NCBI RefSeq assembly: GCF_001641265.1
Contig: NW_020167523.1
Coordinates: forward strand, 620,001-684,000
Source: Pseudogymnoascus destructans
Lineage: Eukaryota; Ascomycota; Leotiomycetes; Thelebolales; Thelebolaceae
Length of the DNA stretch: 64,000 nucleotides
Reading direction: 5' to 3'
The notes below the pieces were generated by a model. The model was not told the origin of the DNA. It did no database searches and was given only the letters and a program-made list of their open reading frames with translations. Positions 22,248 through 32,003 of the stretch are shown here, piece by piece (position 1 is the first letter of the stretch; the number at the start of each line of letters is the position of its first letter). Position numbers and translations under genes: made by a program.

Positions 22248-24409
22248 CTAGTTCCCTGGAACAGGTTTCCTCCCCACACCAACCGGTTTCCTCTCCACGA
22301 CCACCGCCGGAGCCGCAGGTCCTGTCGGCGCAGTAATAGTAACCTCCGGAATGCTGAACCCACTGCCCTCTTGCGAGAGGGCGGGGCTACTCGGTAGTGG
22401 CACCGCCGCAGCTACTGGACTCGAACTCCCCACCGTCGCCGCAGACGAAGAAGGCGAAGAGATAGCATGTGGAGGCGGGCTGGACGGTCCCTGCTGTTGC
22501 TGCTGCGCTTGCTGAGATTGTTGTGGAGGACCACGGTTCATACCAGGCGACATCGGTCCCGGGCCTTGTTGGGGCCGGTATTGTGGACCTGGCCCGTAAT
22601 TCCCAGGACCAGGTGAGTTACGTCCGTTGGCTGACATAGCCGGAGACATCGGTCTCCCCCCCTGATTCGGACCCTGAGGACGTCCCTGCTGTGGTCTTCC
22701 CTGACCATTCGGGCCTTGTTGAGGGCGATACTGCGGGCCACGTCCATTTCCGTTCATTGGTGGACCGGCGCGGTTCTGGTTCATGCCTTGGTTCGGGCCT
22801 TGCTGTTGCTGCTGGTTCTGGATGGGGCCTTGGTTTTGGTAGGAAGGATAGAGAGGGGCGTTGGATCCGGTGGGAGAGTGGCGGCGCTGATCGTTCTGGA
22901 AGGGGCCGGGGACGGGTTTGTTGGACTTGTTGGAGGGGGAGCGGCGGGCGGCGATGGGGGAGTTGGAGATGCAGGTTCGGGGGAGGACGCCCTCGGAGGA
23001 GCCGTCTTCTTTGATGCACATGCACTAGATTTCGTTAGAAGCCATTACAACACAATTATCACCCCTTAAAATGGAGCGGGAAATGGGGGAAAAAGAAGGA
23101 AAAATAAAAGACTCACCCATCCATCATCAAACTCCTTCAACAACTTCACAATCTCGCCCGCCCTAACCTTCAACTCATCCGGCATCGAAGGCGAGAAATC
23201 AAGATGCACACGATACAAATTCGCATTACTCGCCGCACCACCCGCACCAACCACCGCCGCCGCAGCAGCCGGCGAAACCGGCGACGCCGGACCACTGCTG
23301 GACTCCTCAATCACACCCGCCAACGGCTGCGGCATCACGCCGGTGTTGTGCATCTGCTGACTCGTGTTCGTGGCTCTATTCCCATCCGTCCTGGCCGCAT
23401 CACTGAATGGGGATTGCGCATTCTTGTTACCATTGTACTTATTCTGCGCCCCGCGCGAGGTGCTGCGAACAGGAGCTGCGCCGGCGACGACACCAGCAGC
23501 GGACACGCCGTCGACGACGGAGGGACCACCGGCGTTGACGGGATCGATGGATTCAGCGTGGTTGCCGAAGGGGTTAGCGCGGTTCTGCTCCATGCCGCGG
23601 TTTTGCGAGGTCATTTGAATACCACTCCCAGCGGCGTTGGGGTTCTGCACCTGGCTGGCGCGGTTGGGCATGAAGAATGCAGTCGTAGGACGGACGTCAA
23701 GGCGCGGCGCGGTCGACAGGCGCTTGAGGCCGCGCATACTGGCAGGACCACCAGCAGCGGCGGCAGCGGAGGGCGGTGGGACGTTAGTGAATTTCTCGTC
23801 ATCCATGCGTTCGCGCTCCTCGGCCTTCTTGCGCCGGCGGAGACAGAAGAATATCAGGGAGAGGATGGAGGCGATCACGACGATGATTCCGATAGCCAAC
23901 CCAGCTTTGGCGCCGCCGGTCATGCCGCTTGGGGCGGTGGAGGGGATGACGGAGGGGGTGGAGGAGGGGGAGGAGGTTGGGGTTGGGGTTTCGGATGTCG
24001 CTTCTGTTTGGGAGGCGATCAGGACTACCGAGTTGGTGTTAACGGTGGAGCTGGGGACGATTGATTCGGGGAGTCCCGATAAGGAGGTCGGTGTGGGCGT
24101 CGTCTTTGGCTTCTGGGCGGTTGTGGATGCCTTGGTGTGAGCGGTGGATTTGGGAGTCGGCTTCGGCGTGGGCGAGTCGAGGAGGACGGGGGTGGTGGGT
24201 GTTGGGTCGCCGCCGCCGGGTAGGGAGGTCGAGTAGCCGGCGATTGGGTCGGTGAAGGTTGGGGACTGGGTAACGTAGACGTAGCGGGTGCTGCCTTCAC
24301 GCTTTGCGGCCGTGGCTTGGTTGCCGAGGCCGACGGCGTTGCCTAGGTCGTCGAAGAAGTCCCTGAAGTCGCGGGCGCCGTGGAGGTGACGGTGGTGTTG
24401 GTGGACCAT
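22248..24409 (-). CDS. Single-pass membrane protein with SH3 domain
   Basis: Exon 1 is 24409-23117 and exon 2 is 23024-22248, giving 689 residues. Residues 1-170 form a Ser/Thr/Pro-rich, probably O-glycosylated exterior. One membrane helix follows near 170-195 (AGLAIGIIVVIASILSLIFFCL) with a basic stop-transfer RRRKK. A disordered cytosolic part leads to an SH3 domain near 400-455 that is split by the intron: YRVHLDFSPSMPDELKVRAGE, then FDDGW joined to CMCIKEDG and VLPRTCI. The last 230 residues are Gln/Pro/Gly-rich. No cleavable signal peptide is evident. The layout recalls fungal plasma-membrane SH3 proteins of the Fus1 or Sho1 kind, but orthology is not shown. Confidence 0.85.
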
Positions 24410-24675
24410 TGTGATGATTGTTCGGATGTGGTCCTGGGTTGTGATGATTGTTCGGTCCGCAGGACACGGTTTGTGGGGTTCTTCTCTTTTTGAATAAGGA
24501 GCGCCGCGAAGTGGTGAAGATGGAAGAACACTTGTGTCTGTTCACAGAACGTAGTAGTAGTCGGGTGAATAGTTCCCCTTTCGCCGTAAGTAACAAACCA
24601 ATAAATGAGCGACGAGCCGGCGACGAGAAGTAATCGATCAACAAGAGTGCATCCTCTAATCAAAGAGGTAGACGG

Positions 24676-24812
24676 TGTAGTGTATAAACAGTTTGATGGG
24701 TCGGTGAGTTGGAAAGAATGAATGTATAAACAGTTGATGGGTCGGTGAGTTGGAAAGAATGGAAAGAATGAATGTATAAACAGTTGATGCGTCGGTGAGT
24801 TGGGAAGAAAGA
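24676..24812. repeat. Three-copy 45-56 bp repeat
   Basis: The unit GTATAAACAGTTGATGGGTC followed by GGTGAGTTGGAAAGAATGAAT occurs three times; the second copy has an extra GGAAAGAAT. Confidence 0.9.
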
Positions 24813-24999
24813 AGGTGGGCGCATGTCAGGTCCAACGTGCAAACCCCCCTCATACCCGACGGCGACTGGTCCGGCGGTTATGACAACAAGAAGACCAAAC
24901 CAACAGGAAGCAGCCAATCAAAGGGCGAGAGGAGGGTGTTGGCAGGGTGGCCGCGAGTCTGTCTCGTCTGTCTCGTCTGTCTGTCAGATGTCTTGTGTT

Positions 25000-25397
25000 C
25001 CTGGCGCTACGGAGGGGATGGGGAGGCTAGAGACGCTAGGGAGTAGGTAGGGAGTAGGTTAGACTGGATGGGGAGGCTCGAGGCTAGGGAGTGGGTTAGG
25101 CTGGATGGGGAGGCTCGAGGCTAGGGAGTACAGTAGGTTAGGCTAGATAAGGGAGGCTAGAAACGCTAGGGAGTAGGCTAGGGATAGACTAGATGGGGAG
25201 GCGAGAGGTAGCGAGTAGGCTAGACTAAGGCTGGATAGAAGGGCTAGAGCTAGGGAGTAGGCTAGACTAAGGCTGGATAGAAGGGCTAGAGCTAGGGAGT
25301 AGGCTAGACTAAGGCTGGATAGAAGGGCTAGAGCTAGGGAGTAGGCTAGACTAAGGCTGGATAGAAGGGCTAGAGCTAGGGAGTAGGCTAGACTATA
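25000..25397. repeat. 42-bp minisatellite with a decayed flank
   Basis: Four nearly perfect 42-base units (CTAGACTAAGGCTGGATAGA then AGGGCTAGAGCTAGGGAGTA then GG) span about 25219-25395. The 200 bases before them are older, divergent relatives (GGATGGGGAGGCTAGAG, CTAGGGAGTAGG). Homogeneity therefore rises from left to right. Confidence 0.92.
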
Positions 25398-25773
25398 TGG
25401 GGTGTGGCGTGTTTGGTTTCAGGATGCGGTTCCTGCCTCTCCCTTCCCTAGTTGGGGTGTCCTAGGCGTCGTGGTGGACAGTAGCACGTTTCATGTTTTC
25501 ACGTACTCATACCCGCCCCATCCCCCGCTCCGCCCATAGAAAAGCATCCATCCCACCGCCACCGATGCCCTCTTTTGCTCACACCGCATAAACGCTAGCA
25601 TGGGTGTGGTAAGTGCTTTTGTACCTTGCAGTGTCGAATTCTAAGCGAGGCGGTTTGATTTCGGGCGGAGGAGGGTGTCAAACTGTGATCACGTGATGTG
25701 CATGATATTTATTTATATCTGCTTCTATTCTACTCACTGATACACCCTCCTCCTGCTCACTTTATACCGAACT

Positions 25774-25815
25774 CCCCCCCTACTGTCTCCCCCTACTGTC
25801 TCCCCCTACTGTCCC
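25774..25815. repeat. 15-bp repeat overlapping the NAF1 stop codon
   Basis: CCCCCTACTGTCTCC is repeated about three times, and the last copy contains the NAF1 stop codon (CTA at 25806-25808 on the plus strand). The earlier copies carry the same CTA triplet. Confidence 0.8.
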
Positions 25816-27917
25816 TGTTCACCCCCCCTCAAAACCCTCAACCTCTCCTGCATCTCCGCCACCGCCCTCGCCGCTTCGGCCGTCTGCTGCTGGCCCATCT
25901 GCTGCGGCGCCGGTGGAGGTGTCCATCCCCCAAACTGCCCTGGCATGGGGGGTGTCATGCCCTGTGGTGGTGTCCACTGCTGCTGTCCCTGCTGCTGTAC
26001 CTGCTGTTGTACCTGCTGTTGTTGTTGCTGCTGCTGTGGTTGCTGTGGTTGTTGACCCTGTTGCTGCTGTGGCTGCTGTGGTCCTTGACCCTGCTGCTGC
26101 TGTCCAAAGAAAGCTGGGTTCAAAAACGCTCCTCCTGGGATCTGCGGACCCCCCCATTGTTGCGGCGGTATTGCGTACGGGTACGGGAACTGCTGCTGAT
26201 GATGGGTTGGGAAACCTTGTTGTTGACCTGCCGACTGTATTTGTGGCTGCTGCTGCTGTCCAAATTGTTGGAATGGGAAGGGTTGCGGTGGGAACTGCTG
26301 GGGGTTAAACCCGAACCCTCCTCCCGTTTTTCGAGGATCTTGTGGTGCGTCGGCTGGGGCGGCGGGGTAGCGCGGTGCTTGCTGTCCATCGCGTCCCTGG
26401 CCGTCCCGTCCGCCACGGCCGCGCCCACGATCACCCCGTCCCCTATCCCCGCCCCTTCCCCTCCCCCCGCGCTCACCCCTCGAAGCTCCAGGCGCCCCAT
26501 ACCCCCTCGGCGCCTCCTCCGGCGCCTCCCCCCTCCCAGCTGCTGCGAAACCCGACGGTCTCGCAAGCGGCCTATACGGCCCCTCCTCCTCATCATCATA
26601 ACCCAATCCCTCCCTCCTAAGCGGGTGTTCCCCCCTCCCCCCCCTCCCTCCCCTCCCCCCACCCGCAGCAGCAGCACCAGGGCCAAGACCGCGTTTCTCC
26701 AGTTTCTTAGCCTTAACACGGCGTTTATGTTCCATCTCCTTCTCATCATCTGAGAATTCGATTTCTTCGTCGCCGACTTCCTCGTCATGGAGGTTGGAGG
26801 CGTCGGAGCCCTTGTAGGCTTTTAGGGCGGCTGTGAAGACGAATGTCGCGTGGGTCTCGGGGTAGTAGATTTTTATACCCTTGGAGAGGCCGGCGGCGGT
26901 GATGTCGGGGGGGGAGGTGAAGCGGACTACGTAGAGGGGTTCTTGGACTCTACCGAGCGTCTCGGCGACTACGCCGATGACGCTGCGATCCTCGAGACAC
27001 AACAGCGACCCCGACTCCAGAACCCTAAACTCCCCAGATGTGGTAGCAGCGATGAGAACCATGGTATCCACAATCGACATCACGGTGCCCAACTCCGTCA
27101 CCGGCGTATCAGCCGCCAGCACTACGTCAGGCTTGGGGATCACCTCCTCAGGGACCTCGTTCTTGGTGCGTAGCTGGTTGCCGCTAGACTTGCCACCCTT
27201 ACCGCCACCGCCTTCGTCGTCGGAGCCGCCGTCGCCGAGCATCAGGATGCGTGCTTGTTCGGCGGGGGAGAGGAGGTTGTAGGCGTCTTCTTCGTCGCTG
27301 TCTTCTTCGGAGGAGGAGTCTGAGGAATCTGAGGAGGAGGATTCGTAGGGGGAGGAATCGGCTTCAAATTCTGCTGCGCCGCCTTCTTGTTCTTCGGCGA
27401 CGGCATCACCGGTGGTGGTGGTGGTGGTGGTGGGGGGGATGCAATCCATCATCGCTGCGTCGTCGGGGGCTGTTACCACTCCCTCTGCGATTTGGGCGAG
27501 GGGGGTGTTGGTGTGTGAATCTTCCATCTTAGTATCTTCCATCTTTATATCTTCTGGCGCTTCTGTGGCGGTACCGGATTGGAGGGGGGTATCTGTCGTC
27601 ATAGGTCCTGTGGACGCCTCGGGGGAGAGACCACCTAGCATTGCTTCTAGGGCGTTTGTGACGGAGGGTCCTTCATCGCGTGTCTCTGTCTTCACTTCGT
27701 TCGAAGTGGTTATGGGGGCGCCAGTAGGTGGCGCGGGGTTTTTAGACTCGGTCGTCTGCGCTGGAGCGGATGGAGGAGGTGCGGAGCCGAGGCCGGGAAT
27801 GGCTCCTAGGCCGGGGATGGAGGTGAGATCTGCAGAGGGCATTGACGGTTGTTGGTCTTGTTGGGGAGTGGTGGTTTGGTTTGGGTGGCCACCAGGGTTG
27901 GTGGATGTAGAATCCAT
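25806..27917 (-). CDS. NAF1: H/ACA snoRNP assembly factor Naf1
   Basis: One exon of 703 residues. The Gar1-like core lies near residues 245-370: VIPKPDVVLAADTPVTELGT, SIVDTMVLIAAT, LLCLEDRSVIGVVAETLGRV, PLYVVRF and the GIKIYYPETH segment. Naf1 binds the Cbf5 dyskerin homologue during co-transcriptional assembly of H/ACA RNPs and is later replaced by Gar1. An acidic Ser/Asp stretch (YESSSSDSSDSSSEEDSDEED) precedes the core. RGG-type and Gln/Pro-rich low-complexity regions follow it to the C-terminus. The 3' part of the gene is rich in CAG/CTG-type repeats coding Gln runs. The gene is divergent from ALG9. Confidence 0.93.
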   Translation of the reverse strand: MDSTSTNPGGHPNQTTTPQQDQQPSMPSADLTSIPGLGAIPGLGSAPPPSAPAQTTESKNPAPPTGAPITTSNEVKTETRDEGPSVTNALEAMLGGLSPEASTGPMTTDTPLQSGTATEAPEDIKMEDTKMEDSHTNTPLAQIAEGVVTAPDDAAMMDCIPPTTTTTTTGDAVAEEQEGGAAEFEADSSPYESSSSDSSDSSSEEDSDEEDAYNLLSPAEQARILMLGDGGSDDEGGGGKGGKSSGNQLRTKNEVPEEVIPKPDVVLAADTPVTELGTVMSIVDTMVLIAATTSGEFRVLESGSLLCLEDRSVIGVVAETLGRVQEPLYVVRFTSPPDITAAGLSKGIKIYYPETHATFVFTAALKAYKGSDASNLHDEEVGDEEIEFSDDEKEMEHKRRVKAKKLEKRGLGPGAAAAGGGRGGRGGRGEHPLRREGLGYDDEEEGPYRPLARPSGFAAAGRGEAPEEAPRGYGAPGASRGERGGRGRGGDRGRGDRGRGRGGRDGQGRDGQQAPRYPAAPADAPQDPRKTGGGFGFNPQQFPPQPFPFQQFGQQQQPQIQSAGQQQGFPTHHQQQFPYPYAIPPQQWGGPQIPGGAFLNPAFFGQQQQGQGPQQPQQQQGQQPQQPQQQQQQQQVQQQVQQQGQQQWTPPQGMTPPMPGQFGGWTPPPAPQQMGQQQTAEAARAVAEMQERLRVLRGGEQGQ

Positions 27918-28305
27918 GATCGGTCGCGCGCTGAAGTCGGCGTATCCAAGATGCGCTCAGAACAATTCTTCAAACCAAGTCTCCTCCTCTCCTCAGCTTT
28001 ATGTACTTAACCAAGTAGCAACTAAGCAAAGAAGTGAAGTAGAAGTAATGTAACCCTGAAGTTTCCAAAAACCAAAATAAAATTCACGATAAGAAACACA
28101 CGAGGCTACCGATAAAAGTCTCGGTCGCAGCTTTTCCCACCACCCAAGCACCACACTAGCGTCTTGGCGTCTAACAGGGTTCCCTTAATAGCTCCAGGGA
28201 TGACATACCTCGTCGGTGACAGCCGTGGGGATCGAACTATAATGTGCGCCGCCCGGTGTCAACTTTCCACGTTGACGATTACACTATAGGCATTGAGTCG
28301 TCGCC
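27918..28305. other. Divergent promoter between NAF1 and ALG9
   Basis: About 390 bases that contain a tRNA-like relic (28210-28292). No protein gene is supported. Confidence 0.45.
28210..28292 (-). other. Degenerate tRNA-like sequence
   Basis: On the minus strand there is an A-box match (TAGTGTAATCG), a perfect 6-bp hairpin GTCAAC-GTGGAAA-GTTGAC with a 7-nt loop, and a B-box match (GTTCGATCC). The T stem does not pair and the acceptor pairs at only four of seven positions. It looks like a decayed tRNA gene. No isotype is claimed. Confidence 0.3.
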
Positions 28306-30327
28306 ATGCCTCCGCCGACGAAGATGCTTCATGCATCACAATCAGAAGGCCTAGCTGCCCGGTCAGCCAAGCCCCAAAAAATGTCCGGCCCCCAAATCCC
28401 TCCCCCAAAGCTCCGCCCTGACATTAATTCTCCCCAGTCCCCCACCAACCCCCTTCGCCATGAAACCCATCACCGCCCTCTGGGTCTTCCTCCTCTTCAA
28501 CCTCCTCGCCGCCCTCACCTCCCCCATCGAAGACTGCGACGAGACATTCAACTACTGGGAACCGACCCACTACCTCGCGCACTCCTACGGTCTGCAGACA
28601 TGGGAGTACTCCCCCATCTACTCGATCCGAAGTTGGGCTTATGTTGGTCTCCATGCCCTCGTGGGTAGTTTCCGACGACTCCTCCCGTTTCCTACGAAGG
28701 TGGGGGAGTTTTACTTCATCCGCTACGCACTCGCGTTCGTCTGCGCGGTGTGTCAGACGCAGTTATTTCGGGTTATTAGCATCACCCTCAACCCGCGGAT
28801 TGCGCTGTTCTTCTTGCTCGCTATGATTAGCAGCCCGGGGGTGTTTAGAGCGTCGACGGCGTTTCTGCCGAGTAGTTTCGCGATGTATACTACGATGCTT
28901 GGGATGGCGGCTTTTATAAATTGGAGGGGGGGATTGAGGACCGCGCAGGGGGTGTTTTGGTTTGCGGTGGGGGGGGTGTTGGGGTGGCCTTTTTCAGTGG
29001 CGCTTGCGGTGCCGTTTTTGGTGGAGGAGGGGGTTTTGGCGGTGGTTAATGGGAAGGAGGCGTTTGTTGCGGCGGTGAGGAGGTTGGTGAAGGGGGTGGG
29101 GGCTTCGGTTTTGGTTGTGGTGAGTAATTTGACAGCGAGATGAAAGAGAGCGGTGAATAGGAAGGGATGGAAAGGATATACTAACGTACGTTCTCAGCTC
29201 GCCGAATTCACCATCTCCTCAACCTTCTACCGCCGCCCCTCCCTCGTCCCCCTCAACATAGTCCTCTACAACGTCTTCAGCCCCCCCCACAAAGGCCCGA
29301 ACATCTACGGCACCGAGCCCTGGTCCTTCTACATCCGCAACCTCCTCCTGAACTTCCACATCTTCCTCCCTCTCGCCCTCCTCTCCCTTCCCCTCTTCAT
29401 CCTCCTAAAACTCTTTTCCCGCCAGCCCCTCGCCTCGGGACTGCGGACGCTGGTGTTTATATCGCCGTTTTATCTTTGGTTGGCGATTTTCTCCGCTCAG
29501 CCGCATAAGGAGGAACGGTTCATGTACCCGGCGTACCCGGCGCTGGCGCTAAATGCGGCGATATCGCTGCATATCCTACTTGCGGCTCTGGGACAATCTT
29601 CATCACGCACACTGATCGGTCGCGTCCCAGCAGGTCTCAAACTCCTCATCGTCCTCACGACACTGGGTACATCCATCATCCTGGGATTCTCCCGCATCCT
29701 CGGCGCTTACGACGCTTTCTCCGCGCCCCTTCATGTCTATGAGCCCCTGCAGAACCCGGGGGTGGCGGTGCAGGGGGGGTCGGTGTGTTTGGGGAAGGAT
29801 TGGTATAGATTCCCCTCTTCGTATTTTTTGCCCAAGGGGATGAGGGCCAGGTTTGTGAAGAGCGAGTTTAGGGGGCTGTTGCCGGGGCAGTTCGCGAAGG
29901 GGGCTGCGGAGGGAGAGGGTGGGTGGTGGCCGGGGACGTGGGTGGTACCGGAGGGGATGAATGATGAGAATTTGGAGGATGTGGGGAAATACGTGAGTTT
30001 GCCTCTTTTTTCCCTTTTCCCCCTTTATTTTCTTGTTTTTCTTCCGAGATGGATAGGGTGGATAGTATGGATGGCTAACGGAAATAGGATGATATCACAA
30101 CCTGCGAGTTCCTAGTGGACACCCACTTCCCCTCTTCCGCCCCCTCGGCCCTCGAGCCGGCATACATGCTCGATACGGATACGTGGGAGGTGGTGCGGTG
30201 TGAACGCTTTATGGATGCGGGGAGGACGGGGTTAGTGGCGAGGTTGGGGTGGGTGCCGTTGGGGTTTGGGGGGGAGAGGGTGTATGGGGAGCATTGTTTG
30301 TTGAAGCGGAGGTTGGGGGGGAAGTGA
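28306..30327 (+). CDS. ALG9: Dolichol-linked alpha-1,2-mannosyltransferase Alg9
   Basis: Exons 28306-28382, 28438-29119, 29198-29992 and 30088-30327 give 597 residues. Alg9 (family GT22, ER membrane) adds the seventh and ninth mannoses to the lipid-linked oligosaccharide from dolichol-P-mannose. The first luminal loop has the catalytic-type acidic motif EDCDETFNYWEPTHYL, then LQTWEYSPIYSIRSWAY. HKEERFMYPAYP occurs in a later loop, and ten or more hydrophobic segments are visible. The first intron is inferred: it joins a 25-codon N-terminus to PPPTPFAMKP in frame. A simpler start at 28460 would give a shorter N-terminus. The C-terminal exon carries DITTCEFLVDTHF. Confidence 0.92.
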
Positions 30328-30849
30328 GGGAATGGGGTGTACGATAAGGTGTTTGTATATTAGATGGGTGGATTGGGTAAGTTCTAGATGATGTGGTGGT
30401 ATCTTGGCTAGTTGATGTGAATATCACAAAGGGCGATAGACCAGCTGTACGCCAGCATCAAATCTCCCACAGCACCCCCCTCACGTTCTCCGTCCTATTC
30501 CGTGTGCCCAACCCTCCGTCTATAAAGTAATAATGAACTGGGCAAAAGGGTGTGTCTTGTGCAGACAGGCGGTTCCAGAAACACGAGATGGAAGAACCAC
30601 CCGGTGTCGTTCTGGTGGCTCAGAATGGAGGGCGTACCTTGTCGACGGATTTAAGAATGGGCTTACAACTTCTAACACCATAGTAGCTTCTATAACTACT
30701 CTCACACTCGCCCTCTTAACGAATGTTATAACTTCAGCTTCGTGCGTTTGGGATAAATACCTCTAACCAGCCAACATTTCTGCTTCCATTTACCTAATCA
30801 TCTGATTTTACGTCTCAAGGCGATATCTTTTGATCTATTTACCGCAAGG
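30328..30849. other. Intergenic region before the reductase pseudogene
   Basis: About 520 bases. An open frame of 77 codons at 30533 has no recognisable domain. Nothing else is seen. Confidence 0.35.
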
Positions 30850-31896
30850 ATGTCTCAAAATATTAATATAGTGTTTGTTCCATGACATTTGGCAAAGAGA
30901 GTGAGTATGACGCCTTCCAAGTGCCACCTATTGCCAACTCAAATTTCCAGATACGTTAGTGTCCCGCGTGTATACTGCTGAGGAAGCAGGCAAGATCGTC
31001 GACATCTTTCAGCAACATGGCCACGACGAAATTGACAGTGCTCGGGTATACGGGAACGGTACAACAGAGGAAATACTCGCAGATATCGATTGGCAGAAGC
31101 GAGGCATTGTTATGGACACAAAGTTATACCCAAACGCCGGCACAACGATGGGTAAAGATGATCCATACACCCATAAGCCAGAGGATGTGCGCAGAGGCCT
31201 CATGGCGAGTCTCAAGGCGCTCAAAGCCGACAAAATCGACATGTTTTATCTCCACGGGCCTGACCGAAAGATTCCCTTCAAGGACACTCTTCGCGAGATG
31301 AACAATCTTTATAAGGAGGGTTACTTCAAGCGTTTTGGAATTAGCAATTACATGTCTTGGGAGGTTGCAAAAATCGTGGAGATTTGTGAGGGAAATGGTT
31401 GGATCAAGCCTACCGTGTAACAGGGAATCTATCTCGCACTACAGCGCACCGTTGAGGCGGAACTGTTCCCATGCCTACGCCACTACGGCATCTCTCTCTA
31501 TGCCTCCCAGCCTCTCGCTGGTAGTTTCTTGGCTGGGCGCTACACGTGGGATCAAGAGACCTCCGAGAAGGGTAGCCGATTCGACCCTAAGATATTTCAA
31601 GGTACCCTCCATCGTGGACGCTATTGGAACGACTCTTACTTCGACGCACTGGATATCATCAATGGTGTCGCGAAGAAACACGGGCTTACTGTTGCGGAGA
31701 TCGCGCTGAGGTGGTTACATCATCATTCGCAGCTGAAGGCAGAGTTCGGGGATGCTATTATTATTGGCGCGAGTAGCACAAAAATCTTGAGGGCAATCTG
31801 ACGGGTTTGGAGAAGGGTCCGCTGCCGGATGATGCTGTTGAGGCGCTGGAGAAGGCGTGGTTGACGACCAGGGTGGCGCCGAAGTACTGGCATTAG
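30850..31896 (+). pseudogene. Aldo-keto reductase (AKR7/aflatoxin aldehyde reductase type), broken
   Basis: The sequence keeps most of an AKR7-type barrel. The Asp/Tyr site is in DEIDSARVYGNG, the Lys in MDTKLYP and the His in FYLHGPD, followed by GYFKRFGISNY, YASQPLAGSFLAGRY and ALRWLHHHSQL. Three lesions are visible. After MSQNINIVF one base is missing and the frame runs into TGA near 30882. TAA at 31418-31420 stands where a Tyr before QGIY is expected. A one-base loss near 31786 shifts the frame just before LEGNLTGLEKGPL, which continues to TAG at 31894. A short intron near 30901-30951 with GTGAGT and CCAG ends is still recognisable. The catalytic residues remain, so inactivation looks recent. 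Confidence 0.85.
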
Positions 31897-32003
31897 GCTC
31901 CTTCTGAGCAGTTGTATTTAGTGGATGAGAAAAGATTCAAACAAGAGAGCGGAAGTAAATTGGGATATATTCTTCTATAAATATAAAATACCATATCAAA
32001 ATG

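Larger units (their letters stand above)
24410..25805. other. Intergenic region with two repeat arrays
   Basis: About 1.4 kb between the start of the SH3 gene and the 3' end of NAF1. It contains the 24676-24812 and 25000-25397 arrays and otherwise no supported gene. Confidence 0.5.

Noticed and set aside
24676..25397. CRISPR-like array
   Set aside because: The repeats are directly adjacent without unique spacers, and this is a eukaryotic genome.
25698..26753. 351-codon plus-strand frame over NAF1
   Set aside because: It is the reverse reading of the Gln/Pro/Gly repeats of NAF1 and consists of Leu and Pro runs.
30533..30766. 77-codon open frame before the reductase pseudogene
   Set aside because: No family resemblance; the antisense strand is equally open.
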